Assembly (NCBI GenBank): GCA_029891385.1
Contig: CM057232.1
Span: 63,983,824-64,047,823 of the forward strand
From: Erythroxylum novogranatense
Lineage: Eukaryota > Streptophyta > Magnoliopsida > Malpighiales > Erythroxylaceae
Length of the DNA stretch: 64,000 bases
Direction of reading: 5' to 3'
In this document: piece by piece, positions 12,961-24,781 of the stretch
How the letters are laid out: each line of letters starts with the position of its first letter
Numbering within the stretch: the stretch's first letter is position 1
The notes under the pieces: generated by a model
Seen by the model: only the letters and a program-made list of their open reading frames with translations
Database searches by the model: none
What the model was told of the DNA's origin: nothing
Translations under genes and position numbers: made by a program

Positions 12961-15900
12961 TGTAACATCCCACCCTCAATTGGAAGGGTAGAATAGTAAA
13001 TTGGTATAGGATGGGCTAGATTGGGATTTCATAGGATTGCTCATGCATAATAGGATTGGTCCACAGTCATATTTGTGCACATGAAATTACTGTGCATGCA
13101 TACATGATATTCCCGATTTTCGTGCCTAAGACAATTTTATTAGGATTAGCATGATTTTTGGGTTTGGAAAATTATTCTGAGTGCGCCATAAATTGTTTTC
13201 TATTTTAAGGGATTTTTAGGAATTTTTCTGGATTTTTCTGGAGAAAATTCCCGGACCGGAAAAAAATCGCCAATTGACGAACCGATCGATTTTTGGTAGC
13301 GAAAATTGTTATCCAATGGCACTATAATATTGGGTATATTATTTTATGATTGAAATTTGGGCCATTGGACTTGGATGGGTCAAATTTCACATTAGGGTTC
13401 TTAATAATCCTATTACATATTTAGTCTTATCTTATTTTTGTCTTTTCTTTAAGATGACACTTGTCCTAAGATTTTTAATGCTTTTGTCTTATTCCTAGCT
13501 AATAACTACGGAAACTCATTGATTTAAAGACCATTCCTTGTTTTTTTTTCCATCTCCATCCGAAACCCTCCCATCTCCTTCTTCTTTATTGATTTCTCCT
13601 TCCTTCCTCCAAAACTCAAGAGTTCTTCTACTTGTAACCAAGTTATTTCCTTGCCATGATGATGATATACTTGCATGGGGTTAGAAGAAGTGGTTAGAGA
13701 GAATAGTTAAGAAAGAATTGAAGAGAATAGAAGAGTGGAAGCTTAAGTAGGTAAGTGTTTAAGTTAAGTTTTAATGATGTGTTAATTATGAAGTTAAATG
13801 ACATGGTAGTAGAAGCATTTATGGGGAGCATTTGTGCATTACTTCATGATGATAGTGGTAGGTTTGAATGGGTTTAAATGTATACTTGGTTATGGATGAA
13901 TGAATGACTATAGTTTTCCTTGATTTTGGCTTGGTTTGGATTGAGTTTGTAAGGTTAGATGAATGGAAAACTTAGGAAGATAATTTGTGTTAGTGCTGCC
14001 AACTTTTGTATAATCATGTAAATATATGTTGTGATGAATTTGTGGTTGAATTAGAGCTATAAATGGGTGCTTAGTGATGTGTTATTGGTGTTAGAAGTGA
14101 TAGGAGTTAGGTTGTAGTTGAAAAGCTGGAAAATGCAATTTGACCTATTGTAATGTTTTGCTCATAACTTATTGTGTAGGTGTGAAAATGAGGTGAAGTT
14201 TGTTCCCAATGAAACTTTGGGATGTTGGCTTCAATTTTGTGTGAAATAGGTGGTGTTAAATTGTAATGTTAGAAGGGTGAATTTTTGCATGGAAAGTTTC
14301 TGTTTGTAGGGTCTGTGAACAGTACCCGCATATATGACCTGATTACTTTGCTGATTTTTCTAAATTAATTGAGATGGAATTTGGGAAAATGGTCTGCATG
14401 AAAAGTGAGGCATATTAAGTTAGCTTTCTATTCCCACTGATTTTGCTATTTTTAGATCTGTATATTGGGAGATATGAACTGTTTACTATTGACTGGTTTT
14501 GAGCATTTTGATGAAACCCAGCCTAAGTGTTGGTTTTGTGAGCAGTCTTCTTGGGAGCAATTTTAGCAATTTTTGTGGACTGAATTTGTGTGAGTGATCT
14601 TCTGCAAAGTTGTAAAGGAAGAAATTATCTTGAAAATTATATATGGCATGTAATTTTTGAAGGTCAGATTTGGGAGTTATGATTTTGTAAAAACTGAACC
14701 TAAACTAGATTGTTAGTGGCTGATCATGGCAGTAACTTCCATAACAGTTTTGACATTGTTAGAAATCGAATTGGAAATTGAGTTCTTCATGAAACTTGAA
14801 GTTTGAGATCTTATCTTTTCAGGGATATAAGGTAGTGAATTGGGTGACATTTGTGCTAAGAGATATACTGTTGTGAAATGTTCTGTTCAGATTGGGAAAA
14901 TTCTGAGGGTTGATGCTTTGGTGAATTGTTTGACATAGTTAGCAAGTGAATCTGATTTTAGGTTGTTCATGAAAGTTATAGATAACATTGTGATATTACT
15001 GCCTTATTTATTGTGTAATTGTTGCCTGAAGAATCAGAGAGTTACTGAATTTGCAATGTACTTCCCTGTTTTGATAGGTTTTGAGTGGGCAGTAGGTTAG
15101 ATTGGATTTTTAACACCCTTAGGGGTGAATTTGATTTTTATGGTCTTCTTAAGAATTGTAGAGGTTTTCATGATCTTTCCAATGAAATATGGTTTATAAT
15201 TTTCTGAATTGTGTGCAATGAATTATGGCTGTTGGAAGTTTGGTTAGAAATCAGGAAAAAACAAAGAAGGAAACAAGGGTTATGTATATATGGATATTAA
15301 TTGTTTAATGTGAATTTTGGTTTCTTTCGTGAATAACTTTTCCGTCCGACGTCCGATTGACCTGATTCTTGAGGCATCGGATTCATAGAATATTGAATTT
15401 CATTTTCTGAGAGATTCGGGATTTTTGGATGGGAAATTGACGTGGGTCCGAATAAGGGTCTGTCTAATTACTGTTTTGTTTAATTGGGGACCTATAGAAG
15501 TCCGAATTGTGCACCGTCAGCGCCAATAGGTTTCTAATTTTTAGACGGATTTTTATGATGGAAAAAAATGGGATTAGAGATGGGAATATCATGATCATGC
15601 ATTGTGCACCTTCTAAGTGTTACATGTGCATTCTGATATAGTTCTGATTGAACAATTGATAATGTTTGTATACTGTTACTGTTATAGAGTCACACTTGAA
15701 GCGTTGGTCCACCGACGTCACTGAGATGGCCAGATTTTGGCTCGAAAACACAGGTGAGTAACCTAGTTGGTTCCTCAACTTTTATGTGTTTAATATTTTG
15801 CAATTATGTCATGTGGAGATAATGGAGGGTTATGTGTGTTTGATTTTGACTGATTTTGGACCGTAGGTGTCTGAAATATTTGGAATGTGATATCAAAGTG

Positions 15901-16945
15901 CTATTTGTGTGTAACTATGCATGGGTGCTTCAATGGAATAATTTGTGAATATGAAATTTATTAGTGACTGAATTACCGGACCGAAGGTCCGAAGGAATGG
16001 AAATTGGTCTTTGAAATGTAAAATGACTGTGAATGTGAATTGGAACACGTACATTGCATGCATAAAAGTATGATCAGATAAAGGCGCAGGACCGGAGCAG
16101 CCCCGTATCGTGGGCTTATCACGCCTAACGATATGAGCTTTCACCAACGCATGTGACCTCGGGTCCAACGTATTGAGCCTCAGGCTCAATGTATCAGGGC
16201 TTCAAGCCCAATGTTTTCAGAGCCACTGGCTCAACGCAATGTGCCCGTCACTGGGACAGTTTTAGGCGCACGGTCACAACAATGAAATGAAAATGAAAAG
16301 TGTCACATGTGCATTGCATCTATAAATGATTGAATATGAATTGTGTTAAAGGCGAAATGCCTTACATTTGAGAAATGTGATCGTATGTATTATTTAGTAA
16401 ATTGATTGGATATGCATGAGTTGAGTGAACCATCGATGATGGTTTCTCACTGAGTTCGCAAAACTCACCCAAAATTTGTAATTATTTTTCAGGACTTAGA
16501 AGAATACCCCGTTAGGCAACGGGCGTATAACGTTGTTGGGTATTGAAGTAGAGAAGAGATCGGGATCAGTTTTCGTCTGCATTAGTGTCCAATAGAATTG
16601 TATTCCAAAATGACTAATTGGATGTGTAATGGGCCAATGTGGTTCTGTTTTGTACATAAAATGGTTATTGTAATTTATGGTTGACTATTTGTAATAATCA
16701 AACTCGATCAGTATTAATCGAAAATGGTTATCTATGCACGTTGATGCAAATTGTCTCTTGCTTTTCAGCACATTAGTGTAAATGAAAGAAAAAGGAAATG
16801 GCTCTGATGGAATGAATGTTTGAAAAAAATTTATTTATACGAAATTTTGACTGACTGAGTGATGTAGCATGCCACTCTCGCGGGGCACGAACTCGGATAT
16901 CACCATCGATGTCGGGTTCGGGTCATGCGGGAGTGGGGTGTTACA
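12961..16945 (+). repeat. LARD1 3' LTR
   Basis: Begins TGTAACATCCCACCC and ends GGGGTGTTACA; 3985 bp. It is the better-preserved LARD1 LTR. Donor-like GTGAGT is at 15754-15759, the acceptor-like tract TTATTTTTCAG ends at 16492, and the hairpin array between them is at 16093-16255. Confidence 0.92.
16093..16255. repeat. Hairpin array in LARD1 3' LTR, period about 22 bp
   Basis: Dyads include CGTG/CACG (centre 16116), GACC-TCG-GGTC (16155-16165), GAGCC-TCA-GGCTC (16175-16187), GGGCT-TCA-AGCCC (16197-16209), GAGCC-ACT-GGCTC (16220-16232) and CCC/GGG (16244-16255). The regular centres are 21-24 bp apart, with linkers such as AACGTATT and AATGTATCA. Confidence 0.8.
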
Positions 16946-16950
16946 TCAGG

Positions 16951-17125
16951 TGTCTGCTTCAAGTGTGGGCAGAAGGGTCACAGAATTAAGGACTGTCCTA
17001 AGAAGATTAGAGGGGAAGGATCCCGGCCTCAGGTTCAGAGGAGAGCAAAGACAGTAGGGACCAGAGCAGCTGCTAGTGTAGGCAGTTCTGGGTCAGTAAG
17101 TAAGCCCAATCCTCCAGGGAGACCG
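16951..17125 (+). pseudogene. Gag nucleocapsid zinc knuckle of the host element
   Basis: It continues the host gag after LARD1, in register with 5338-5387 once one tcagg copy is skipped. It encodes the classical CCHC knuckle CFKCGQKGHRIKDC (C-X2-C-X4-H-X4-C), which binds element RNA. A basic, Ser/Gly-rich spacer leading into the protease follows. It ends at 17125 where LARD2 enters and continues at 27952 in frame. Confidence 0.88.
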
Positions 17126-19683
17126 TGTAACATCCCACCCCCTACTGGAAGGGTAAAATAGGAAATTTATCATAGGAAGGGATTGAGAGGGATTAATTAG
17201 TACTGTTCATGCATAATAAGACTGATATACAGTCACAATTGTGCACATGAAATTACTGTACATGCATACATGATATTCCCGGTTTTTGTGCCTAAGGCAA
17301 TTTTAATGAATAAATTGGTTTTAAGCTTTCATTTATGCATTTAATGAATAAATTGGTTGTTAGATGCATTGATTAGTATATATTGTTCATTCTCTATGAT
17401 TCATGATGCATGAAGGTCATGAAACATATGGGTTGAATTATTGGGTATGTTGTGTAAGACATGAAAGAGGGTTAGTGAATGAACAAGGTTTTGATTGGTT
17501 TGAGCTTGATTTTGGATTGTATATTGATGATTAGACTAGCATGAAATGTAAGAGGTAAGTGCTGCCAACTTGAGATGGTATTTCCTAGTAAATGTATGAA
17601 TGATATAGGGGCTGAATTTGTGTTCAATTGAGATGTTTATGGTAGTAGGAATTGAATTGGCATGATAAGAAGTGAAGTTGGGAAGTAAAACTGAAATTGT
17701 GAGTTTGACCTACCATACTGATTTGAGCATAACTCATTGTGCGGTTATGCAATTGAGGCAAGGTTTGTGCCCACTTAAACTTTGGGATGTTGGCTACGAC
17801 TTTGTGTGAAATAGGTGTTGTTAAATTGTAATGTTAGAAGGGTGAATTGTTGCATGGAAAGTTATTGTTTCATTGCCTGTGAACAGTAACCGAAACCATA
17901 ACCTATGAGCTTTGCTGATTTTTCTAAATTAATTGAGATGGAATTAGGGAGAATGGTCTTCATGAAAGTTGTAGCATATTGAGTTATCTTTCCATTTCCA
18001 CGGATATTGCTATTTTTAGAGGTGTATATTGAGAGATATGAACTGTTTTCTATGTACTGGTTTTGGGCATGTTGATGAAGCCTAGCTTAAGTGTCTGACT
18101 TGTGAGTATTCTGCTTGGAAGTAATTTTAGCCATTTTTTTGGACTGAATTGGTGTGAGTGATCTTCTGAAAAGTTGTAGAGGAAGAAATTATCTTGAAAA
18201 TGAGATATGGCATATAATTTTTAGAGGTCAGAGTTGGGAGTTATGATTTTGCAAAAACTGATCCTGCATTAGGATGTGAATGGCTGATCATGGCAGTAAT
18301 TTGTAAAATAGTTTTGAAATTGTTAGAAATCGAATTGGAGTGTGAGTTCTTCATGAAACTTGAAGTTTGAGATCTTATCTTTTCAGGAACATAAGGTAGT
18401 GAAATTGGTGACATTTTTGCTAAGAGATATGCTGTTTGGAAAATTACTGCCCAGATTGATTGATTTCAGTAGACTGATTCTTTGTTGAATTATTTGACCT
18501 AGTTAGTTATGGAATTTGATTTTGGGTTGTTCATGAAAGTTTTAGATAACATTGTGATCTTGATGAACATATTTATTGTGTAATTGTTGACTGAAGAATC
18601 AGAGAGTTATGGAATTTGCAATGTACTGTTCTGTTTTAATGGGATTTGAGTAGGCAGTAGCTTTGATGGGATATTTGACACCCTTAGGGGTGAAATTGAT
18701 TTTTATGGTCTTCTTGAGAATTGTAGAGCTTTTCATGACCTTTCCAACAAGCTATAGTTTGTATTTTTCCGAATTGTATGCTAAGAATTATAAAGGTTGG
18801 AACTTTGGACTAAAAACTGGAAAAAGGGCAAGGAAGGCACATATATATATATATATTATTATTGTTATTATTTGGCATTAAGTGACCCGATTGTTTCTTT
18901 TGTCAATTTCTTTTCCGTCCGACGTCCGATTGACCTGATTCTTGAGGCATTGGATTGGTAACATATTGAATTCTATTTTGTGAGAATTTAGGAATTTTTG
19001 GACGGGAAATTGACGTGGCCCCGGATAATTGTTTGGTAATCACTGTTTTATTTAATTGGGGACCTATAGAGGTCCGAATTGCGCGCCGTCAAAACCAATA
19101 GTTTTCTAATTTTTAGACGGATTTTTCTGGGAGGAAAAAAATGAGATTAGGGCCGGGAATTCATGAACATGCATATTTCACCTACATGTGCACAAATTGC
19201 ATATTTAGTGACTCGTTCTTTCTCTGTTTCTTCTAGAGGCCCAAGTGGAGCGTCGTCTGACCGACGGGGCGGAAACTTCCCGGCATTAGCTCGGAAGTAA
19301 TATGTGAGTAACCTAGTTGGTTTCTCAGCCTTATGTGTTTATTAATTATATGCACTGATGCCATGAGGAGTTAAGGATGGATATTTGTGTGATTGTTTTT
19401 GATTGATTTCGGACCATGGGTGTTCGAAATATTGGATTGTGATATTGAAGTGCAAATGAGAATAAGTGCATGAGAATGCATTAGTAAATTGGATTGTAAA
19501 TGTGTTAGTGAAATGAAAGATAAATGCATGGGAATGAAATACCGGACTAAAAGTCCGAGGACATTGAAAAATGATCAAAAATAGGAATTAATTGGAATTG
19601 GAAATAGAAATGCAATAATTGGAAATTGGAAACTGTCATGTGCATTCATGCATAGTAAATGATCAGATAATGGCAGTTGTGAC

Positions 19684-19838
19684 CGGTGTAGCCACCGATT
19701 TCAGAGCTTTAAGCTCAACGCACAGGGCCTCGTGCCCAACGTATTCCGAGCCTCGGCTCGATGATCAGGGCTATGCCCAACGTTTCGGGGCTTCAAGCCC
19801 AATGTTTCGTGAGCCAATGGCTCAACGATATGAGCTCA
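19684..19838. repeat. Hairpin array in LARD2 5' LTR, period about 21 bp
   Basis: Eight dyads: CGGTG/CACCG (19684-19697), GAGCTTTAAGCTC (19704-19716), GGGCCTCGTGCCC (19725-19737), GAGCCTCGGCTC (19748-19759), GGGCTATGCCC (19768-19778), GGGCTTCAAGCCC (19788-19800), GAGCCAATGGCTC (19811-19823) and TGAGCTCA (19831-19838). Centres are 18-23 bp apart. Linkers often begin AACG or AATG. Confidence 0.85.
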
Positions 19839-20021
19839 AAGCACGGTCACAACAACGAAAGAAAATGAAAGAGTCACATGCACACGTGATAAATGAATGT
19901 TTTATGTGAATTGTGTGAAAGGCTTATTGCCTTATAAAATGTTAAATTGACTGCCTGTGATTTCTTGTTTATGATATATGTACAATATTGTGTGATTGTC
20001 GGGATATGCATGAGTTGGGTG

Positions 20022-20084
20022 AACCATCGATGATGGTTTCTCACTGAGTTCGCAAACTCACCCAACATTGCATCTATTTTTCAG
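20022..20084 (+). other. Conserved hairpin pair followed by a pyrimidine tract and CAG
   Basis: AACCATC-GAT-GATGGTT (20022-20038) and TGAGTT-CGCA-AACTCA (20045-20060) precede CTATTTTTCAG. The same pair is at about 8840, 16430, 27480 and 63520. It lies at the end of the intron-like segment of each LARD LTR. Function unknown. Confidence 0.7.
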
Positions 20085-20494
20085 GAAATGGAGAGTACCC
20101 CGTTGGACACACGAAGCACGCTCATCGCTAACAAGATGCAGTATCGGGTCGGGATCGATTAATCGTCAGATTCTGCATTAGTGTATTGATTTGGTATTTA
20201 GTAGGCCCAATTGTTTTTATGTAATTGTATAGAGTGGCTGAGCACTAATGAGTGCTAATAATGATTGAAATTGTTTTCTCAGTGAAATGGTTTTATATTT
20301 GAAAATGTTTTGTTATAATTGGGCCAAGTCAATGATTGTTTTGCGCACTCTAATGTTTTTGAAAGAAAAAGAAAATGTCATACGATTTTTCATAAGGTAA
20401 TGAATGTCCTAGTACGCCACCCTCGTGGGTCACGGGCTCGAATATCACCATGGATATCGGGTTCGGGTCTCGCGGGAGTGGAGTGCTACATTTG

Positions 20495-20507
20495 TGGTAT
20501 CAGAGCC
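20495..20507 (+). other. Primer binding site of LARD2 (tRNA-iMet type)
   Basis: tggtatcagagcc lies 4 bases after the 5' LTR end, the same class as LARD1 and the host element. Confidence 0.9.
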
Positions 20508-23500
20508 AGTAGTACGTAATGTATCTGGGCATAGTCTGAAACATAGGGTGCATGCATATGAGTCGTGTCATTGCAGACCGTAGTAACTGATCCCTAGTTT
20601 GAGTCGCACGGGTAGAAATCCTACGTGTGCATACGTGTCAAGTGACTAAGTGAGAGAACAGTGAGACTGTGTTAGAGGGTGAACCCCTGAAAATGTATAA
20701 ACAATTAGGAAAAAGGAAAAAAATAGATAAGGAGATTGAAACTGTACTGTGGTTAGAATGACTGTGTTAGTTGGCCTAGACAGAGTAAGGAAAGAATTGA
20801 TATCAATGAATTCCCGGATTAAAATGGTAATATTGTGGTGATAGAAAAATGAATATGTCTAGAACTGGGAGAGGTCCACTAAAGATATGGGAAGCATACT
20901 GGTTATAGTAGGCCTAATGAGATTAAAAGTCCGGGATGATTAGGTAATTACAGCTCTGACTGTATATGTGATGAACTGGGAAATATTGGAACTGAGTAAA
21001 GTGTAGATGGTCTGATTAGGTAGATATTGATTCACTGTATTGGTGTTAGATATTCGTCGATATCATAGATAGATGATGATAGCGAGAGTGTAAGAAGATC
21101 AATAGTGTATTGTAACGGCCTATCTAGAACAGAAAGAATTGAAAAAAAAAGAGATGCCTAGTGCCTAGTAGAGTGAGGAAAAATCGAAAGGGTGAGATAA
21201 AAGCGTACATAGATAAACTGAAATGAATTCGTGAAATGGTTATGATCTGGACCGCATAAGCTTGAGACTGAACTGGTTATGCGAATATGGTGCTAAGAGT
21301 TTGGAAATCAACATAATAAGATCGTAAGGGAAAAAGGACAGACTGACAATTTCTATTGATTATATATCGGGAAATTCTGGATTTGGTTGAAAAGATGTAT
21401 ATGGACACAAAAATGATAAATGGATGGGTAAATAGAGAAATGGATGGAGATACAGTGGAGTTGTATCAACGATTTTGTTGCGTATTGAAGACTGTGAATA
21501 CCTTATCATAGATTGTTTGAGGAAAATAAAGAGATAAGTAGTAATAAGGAGATGACAGTGTATAAGTCAAGCCGTTGTGACCTTACAAGGTCAAGCTTGC
21601 ACGTGACGGATATGGAAATAAAATGATGAGACATATAGTCCAATGATAAGTGAAAAATGAAACATATGTGACAGATAATAGAGGAGATGATCGGTGAATG
21701 AGTTCAGTGGCTATAAGTGTAAAGTTCATAATGGGTTAAAGTAAGACATGGGAGGACTGAATGTACCTTTATGAGAAGAAATGAGAAATGATTATGGCAT
21801 CAGTTATTTATTCGAGGATTAGCATAAACGGAAAGGATTTTATGGAAGTCTGAATTATATACGTTACTAATTGGTTTCCGGATAAAATGTTGAGGTATAG
21901 ATTACTGAATAAGTGTGAAAGAAAGTGTTTATGTGACTGTCACAAAGGAACCTTAGTGTAAGGAATGTTCCGATCTTTTAAATTATGGCATAAAATTGTT
22001 CCGATTGAGATAGCACATATAGTGAAGAATGATTGAAAAGCAATTAGGGACACTAATTGGCTGATGAGACTTTCGTGAACAGTATAATGATGGTAGCAAG
22101 AAAGGAAGTATAGACGAAATCAAAAGTGAAATTGAGTCATACCTCAAGAGGAGATTTAGACATAACAAGTGAACTATACGATTGAGGTTATATGTATTGC
22201 GTGCGTATGGGAATGTGAAGTATCCAACGACATAAATGGAATGTTAATTTGAGGTGATCCTATTGCAATGAAAGGTGAATAGATCTCCTTCGAACTGCGA
22301 AGTAAAATACTTAAACGAAGTGGAATTTATGGAAGTCCAAATACGGATGACTAGGTATTGGCACATGTCGATGTTACTGACAGGAAAACAAATGAAAAGA
22401 GTAAATGAATGAAGACAAGAAGTTCAAAAGGGAAATTGATAATGATGTGATGTATGGGAAAGTTAATAAGACCCTAATAGGGAATGATGTGAAGTAAGCA
22501 AATGGTCGTGACTATGATTATCGACGGAATGTGTTTGAAATCGTTGAACAGTGAAAAGTAAAAAGAATTACATGAATAATTGAGGAATTTGATACTACTG
22601 ATAAGCCTACCTTTGGAGAGTGGACAATGTGTGTTGAATCAAACATAATGTTCAAACAAGAGTAGATAAATTAAATTGACTTTGATAAATGGTATTGGTG
22701 TCATGATCGCTATTGAAAGCCTTGGAGATTGATGCTGAAATGAACGGACAATTCTGCCTACTAAACTCAACTAGTGAACTGATAAGGCTGCAATGAACAC
22801 ATCAATTACAGATGTTGGGATTTTTTTCAAAGAATGTCAAGTTGATTATGGATAATTGTGAATAATTGAGGTTGGAGATTTAGTGGTACCGGATAGGGGT
22901 AAGAAAGGTTAATAGTTCAAGAATCAAATCGGTGATTCCCATCTTGAATCAAGATTCAAGTGTAATCGGAGACTAGTATTGAATGATTCAAAGAATAAGC
23001 ATGTGTCGGGATTGAACAAAGGCATTGATGAGCAAAGAAATTGAGCAATCGAAGTTAGACATTTTAGGAGAAATATACGAAGAGTGAAATTGAGTTATAT
23101 CGATTCAAGTGCTTATAGGTTTGAATGTTCAACAGGAGAAATGCCTAAGTGGTTTGAGTTTCACAGGATTATGATCGCTATATAGAGTTCTGATTTACTG
23201 TAGGGATACACTGCTACACTGCACAGTGCCTAACGGGAGTCAAAGACCATAGTGAATTTGAGACTGTGATGAGTGAGACAAAGGAAAGTGACTTAGAAAA
23301 ACTGCATGGGTTAGCTAAAGTGGATCAGGATCGGACAAATGAAACAGAGTAAAATGCATATCTGAATTAAGTGTGTGAACATTATAGAACAGTGAATTGT
23401 CTAAAGAGAATTGACTTTGAACACAGAGTCAATGGAATATAAAGAATGACTGCATTAGGCACTAGGTAAATTATCAGTGGTTATTGTGAAATGGGGCTAA

Positions 23501-23922
23501 ATATCCTTGTATTGGCACCCAAGGAAAGTGACTCACCTTGACAAGATGTACGTAGAAGTGATAAAAAGGGGTATCAATGGAACACGAATTAGTCTACATG
23601 TTACTGGCGAAAGAGATATTGGATTGATATAATATGATAAGTAAACAGGTTCGGAATAAAAGAATTGAGTCTTAGCATCGGAATTAAAGGTAGTTGCTCC
23701 TCTGAAAATGGCAAGTGAGATAGTTAAGTTAGTGAGATCGCTAACTGACAGCCTTGTAGAGTCCGTCGACTGTGCTGAGTGATAATGAGTTAGTCAAATA
23801 AGTGACTGAATAATTTACTGAGTATGATTACTGTGACTTTTCGGAAAATGAATTATTGAGTGAAATAGTGTATGGGACATATAGGAACATATGATTACGG
23901 TCATACTGAACTGTTGATTGAG

Positions 23923-23958
23923 AATTTCGAGGACGAAATTTTTATAAGGAGGGGGAAT
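23923..23958 (+). other. Tekay pol-end remnant and polypurine tract of LARD2
   Basis: AATTTCGAGGACGAAATT followed by AAGGAGGGGGAAT directly before the 3' LTR, parallel to LARD1 and the host element. Confidence 0.8.
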
Positions 23959-24520
23959 TGTAACATCCCACCCCCTACTGGAAGGGTAAAATAGGAAATT
24001 TATCATAGGAAGGGATTGAGAGGGATTAATTAGTACTGTTCATGCATAATAAGACTGATATACAGTCACAATTGTGCACATGAAATTACTGTACATGTAT
24101 ACATGATATTCCCGGTTTTTGTGCCTAAGGCAATTTTATTGCAATTAATGTAGCTATTGGGTTTGAAAAATTATTCTGAGTGTGCCATTGAGTGTTTTAT
24201 ATTTTAAGGAATTTTTAGGAATTTTTTTGGAATTTTTTCGGAGAAAATTCCTGGACCGGAACAATAGCCAAGTGGCGAACCGGTTGATTTTCGGTAGCGA
24301 AAATTTCTATCCAATGGCACTACAATATTGGGTATATTATTTTGGGATTGTAATGGGGGCCATTGGACTTGAATGAGTCAAATTTCTTTAGGGTTCTCAA
24401 GAAATCCTATTGCTTGTTTTGTCTTTAGCCTATTTTGTTTGTTTCCTTAGAATTGCCACTTGTCCTAAATGAATTAATGACTTTGTCTTATGCAACTTGC
24501 TTCCTCTCTCGTTGATGCTT

Positions 24521-24781
24521 TATTTAAAGCATAAAAAGACCAAGTTTCTTGCTCCTTTTCCTTCCCCATCCGAAACTCTTCTCCACTTTTTCATTTCCAT
24601 CGATTTTTCCCCTTTTTCAAGTGTCTCTTCCTCTAAACCTTAAGTGTCTTCTTACATGCTTATGAACCTAAACCTTCTTCTTCCTACATGAGGAGAACCA
24701 TGCATAGGATTGAGAAATAAAGGAGTAGGAGAAGTTGGTGTTAGTTGAAGCAATTAAGAGGAAAAGCTTGATTTGGTAAGT
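24521..24781 (+). promoter_or_regulatory. Putative core promoter, leader and 5' splice site of LARD2 3' LTR
   Basis: TATTTAAAG (24521-24529), then a C/T-rich stretch, then TTGGTAAGT (GTAAGT 24776-24781). This segment is deleted from the LARD2 5' LTR, which would leave the element without its own promoter. Inferred from sequence only. Confidence 0.4.

Larger units (their letters stand above)
5388..16945 (+). mobile_element. LARD1: large non-autonomous gypsy derivative, target duplication tcagg
   Basis: It begins TGTAACATCTC and ends GTGTTACA. Perfect 5-bp duplications tcagg lie at 5383-5387 and 16946-16950. Structure: 5' LTR 3956 bp, internal 3617 bp, 3' LTR 3985 bp. The internal part has a primer site and a polypurine tract but no gag or pol domain in any frame, matching the published definition of LARDs. 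The polypurine end keeps AATTTCGAGGACGAAATT (12924-12941). That block encodes the NFEDEI terminus of Tekay pol and is also present in the host element at 43359-43376, so a Tekay origin is likely. Confidence 0.92.
17126..20490 (+). repeat. LARD2 5' LTR with 650-bp templated deletion
   Basis: It matches 23959-27946 except that bases equivalent to 24139-24788 are replaced by 9 filler bases at 17306-17314. The missing part includes the predicted TATA-like box and leader. Donor-like GTGAGT is at 19304-19309 and the acceptor-like CAG ends at 20084. The LTR ends GAGTGCTACA (T to C against the partner). Confidence 0.9.
20491..23958 (+). other. LARD2 internal region, non-coding
   Basis: The primer site tggtatcagagcc is at 20495-20507. 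AATTTCGAGGACGAAATT (23923-23940) and the polypurine tract (23947-23958) are at the far end. No gag, protease, RT, RNase H or integrase motif is visible in any frame. It aligns by eye with the LARD1 core with many small gaps. Confidence 0.8.

Noticed and set aside
15893..16189. 98-codon minus frame in LARD1 3' LTR, partly repeated at 8245-8582
   Set aside because: Recurs because the LTR is duplicated; it overlaps the hairpin array, has no known domain and is broken in the partner LTR.
19619..19909. 96-codon frame over the hairpin array in LARD2 5' LTR
   Set aside because: Not open in the other LTR copies; the pattern is explained by dyads, not by codons.
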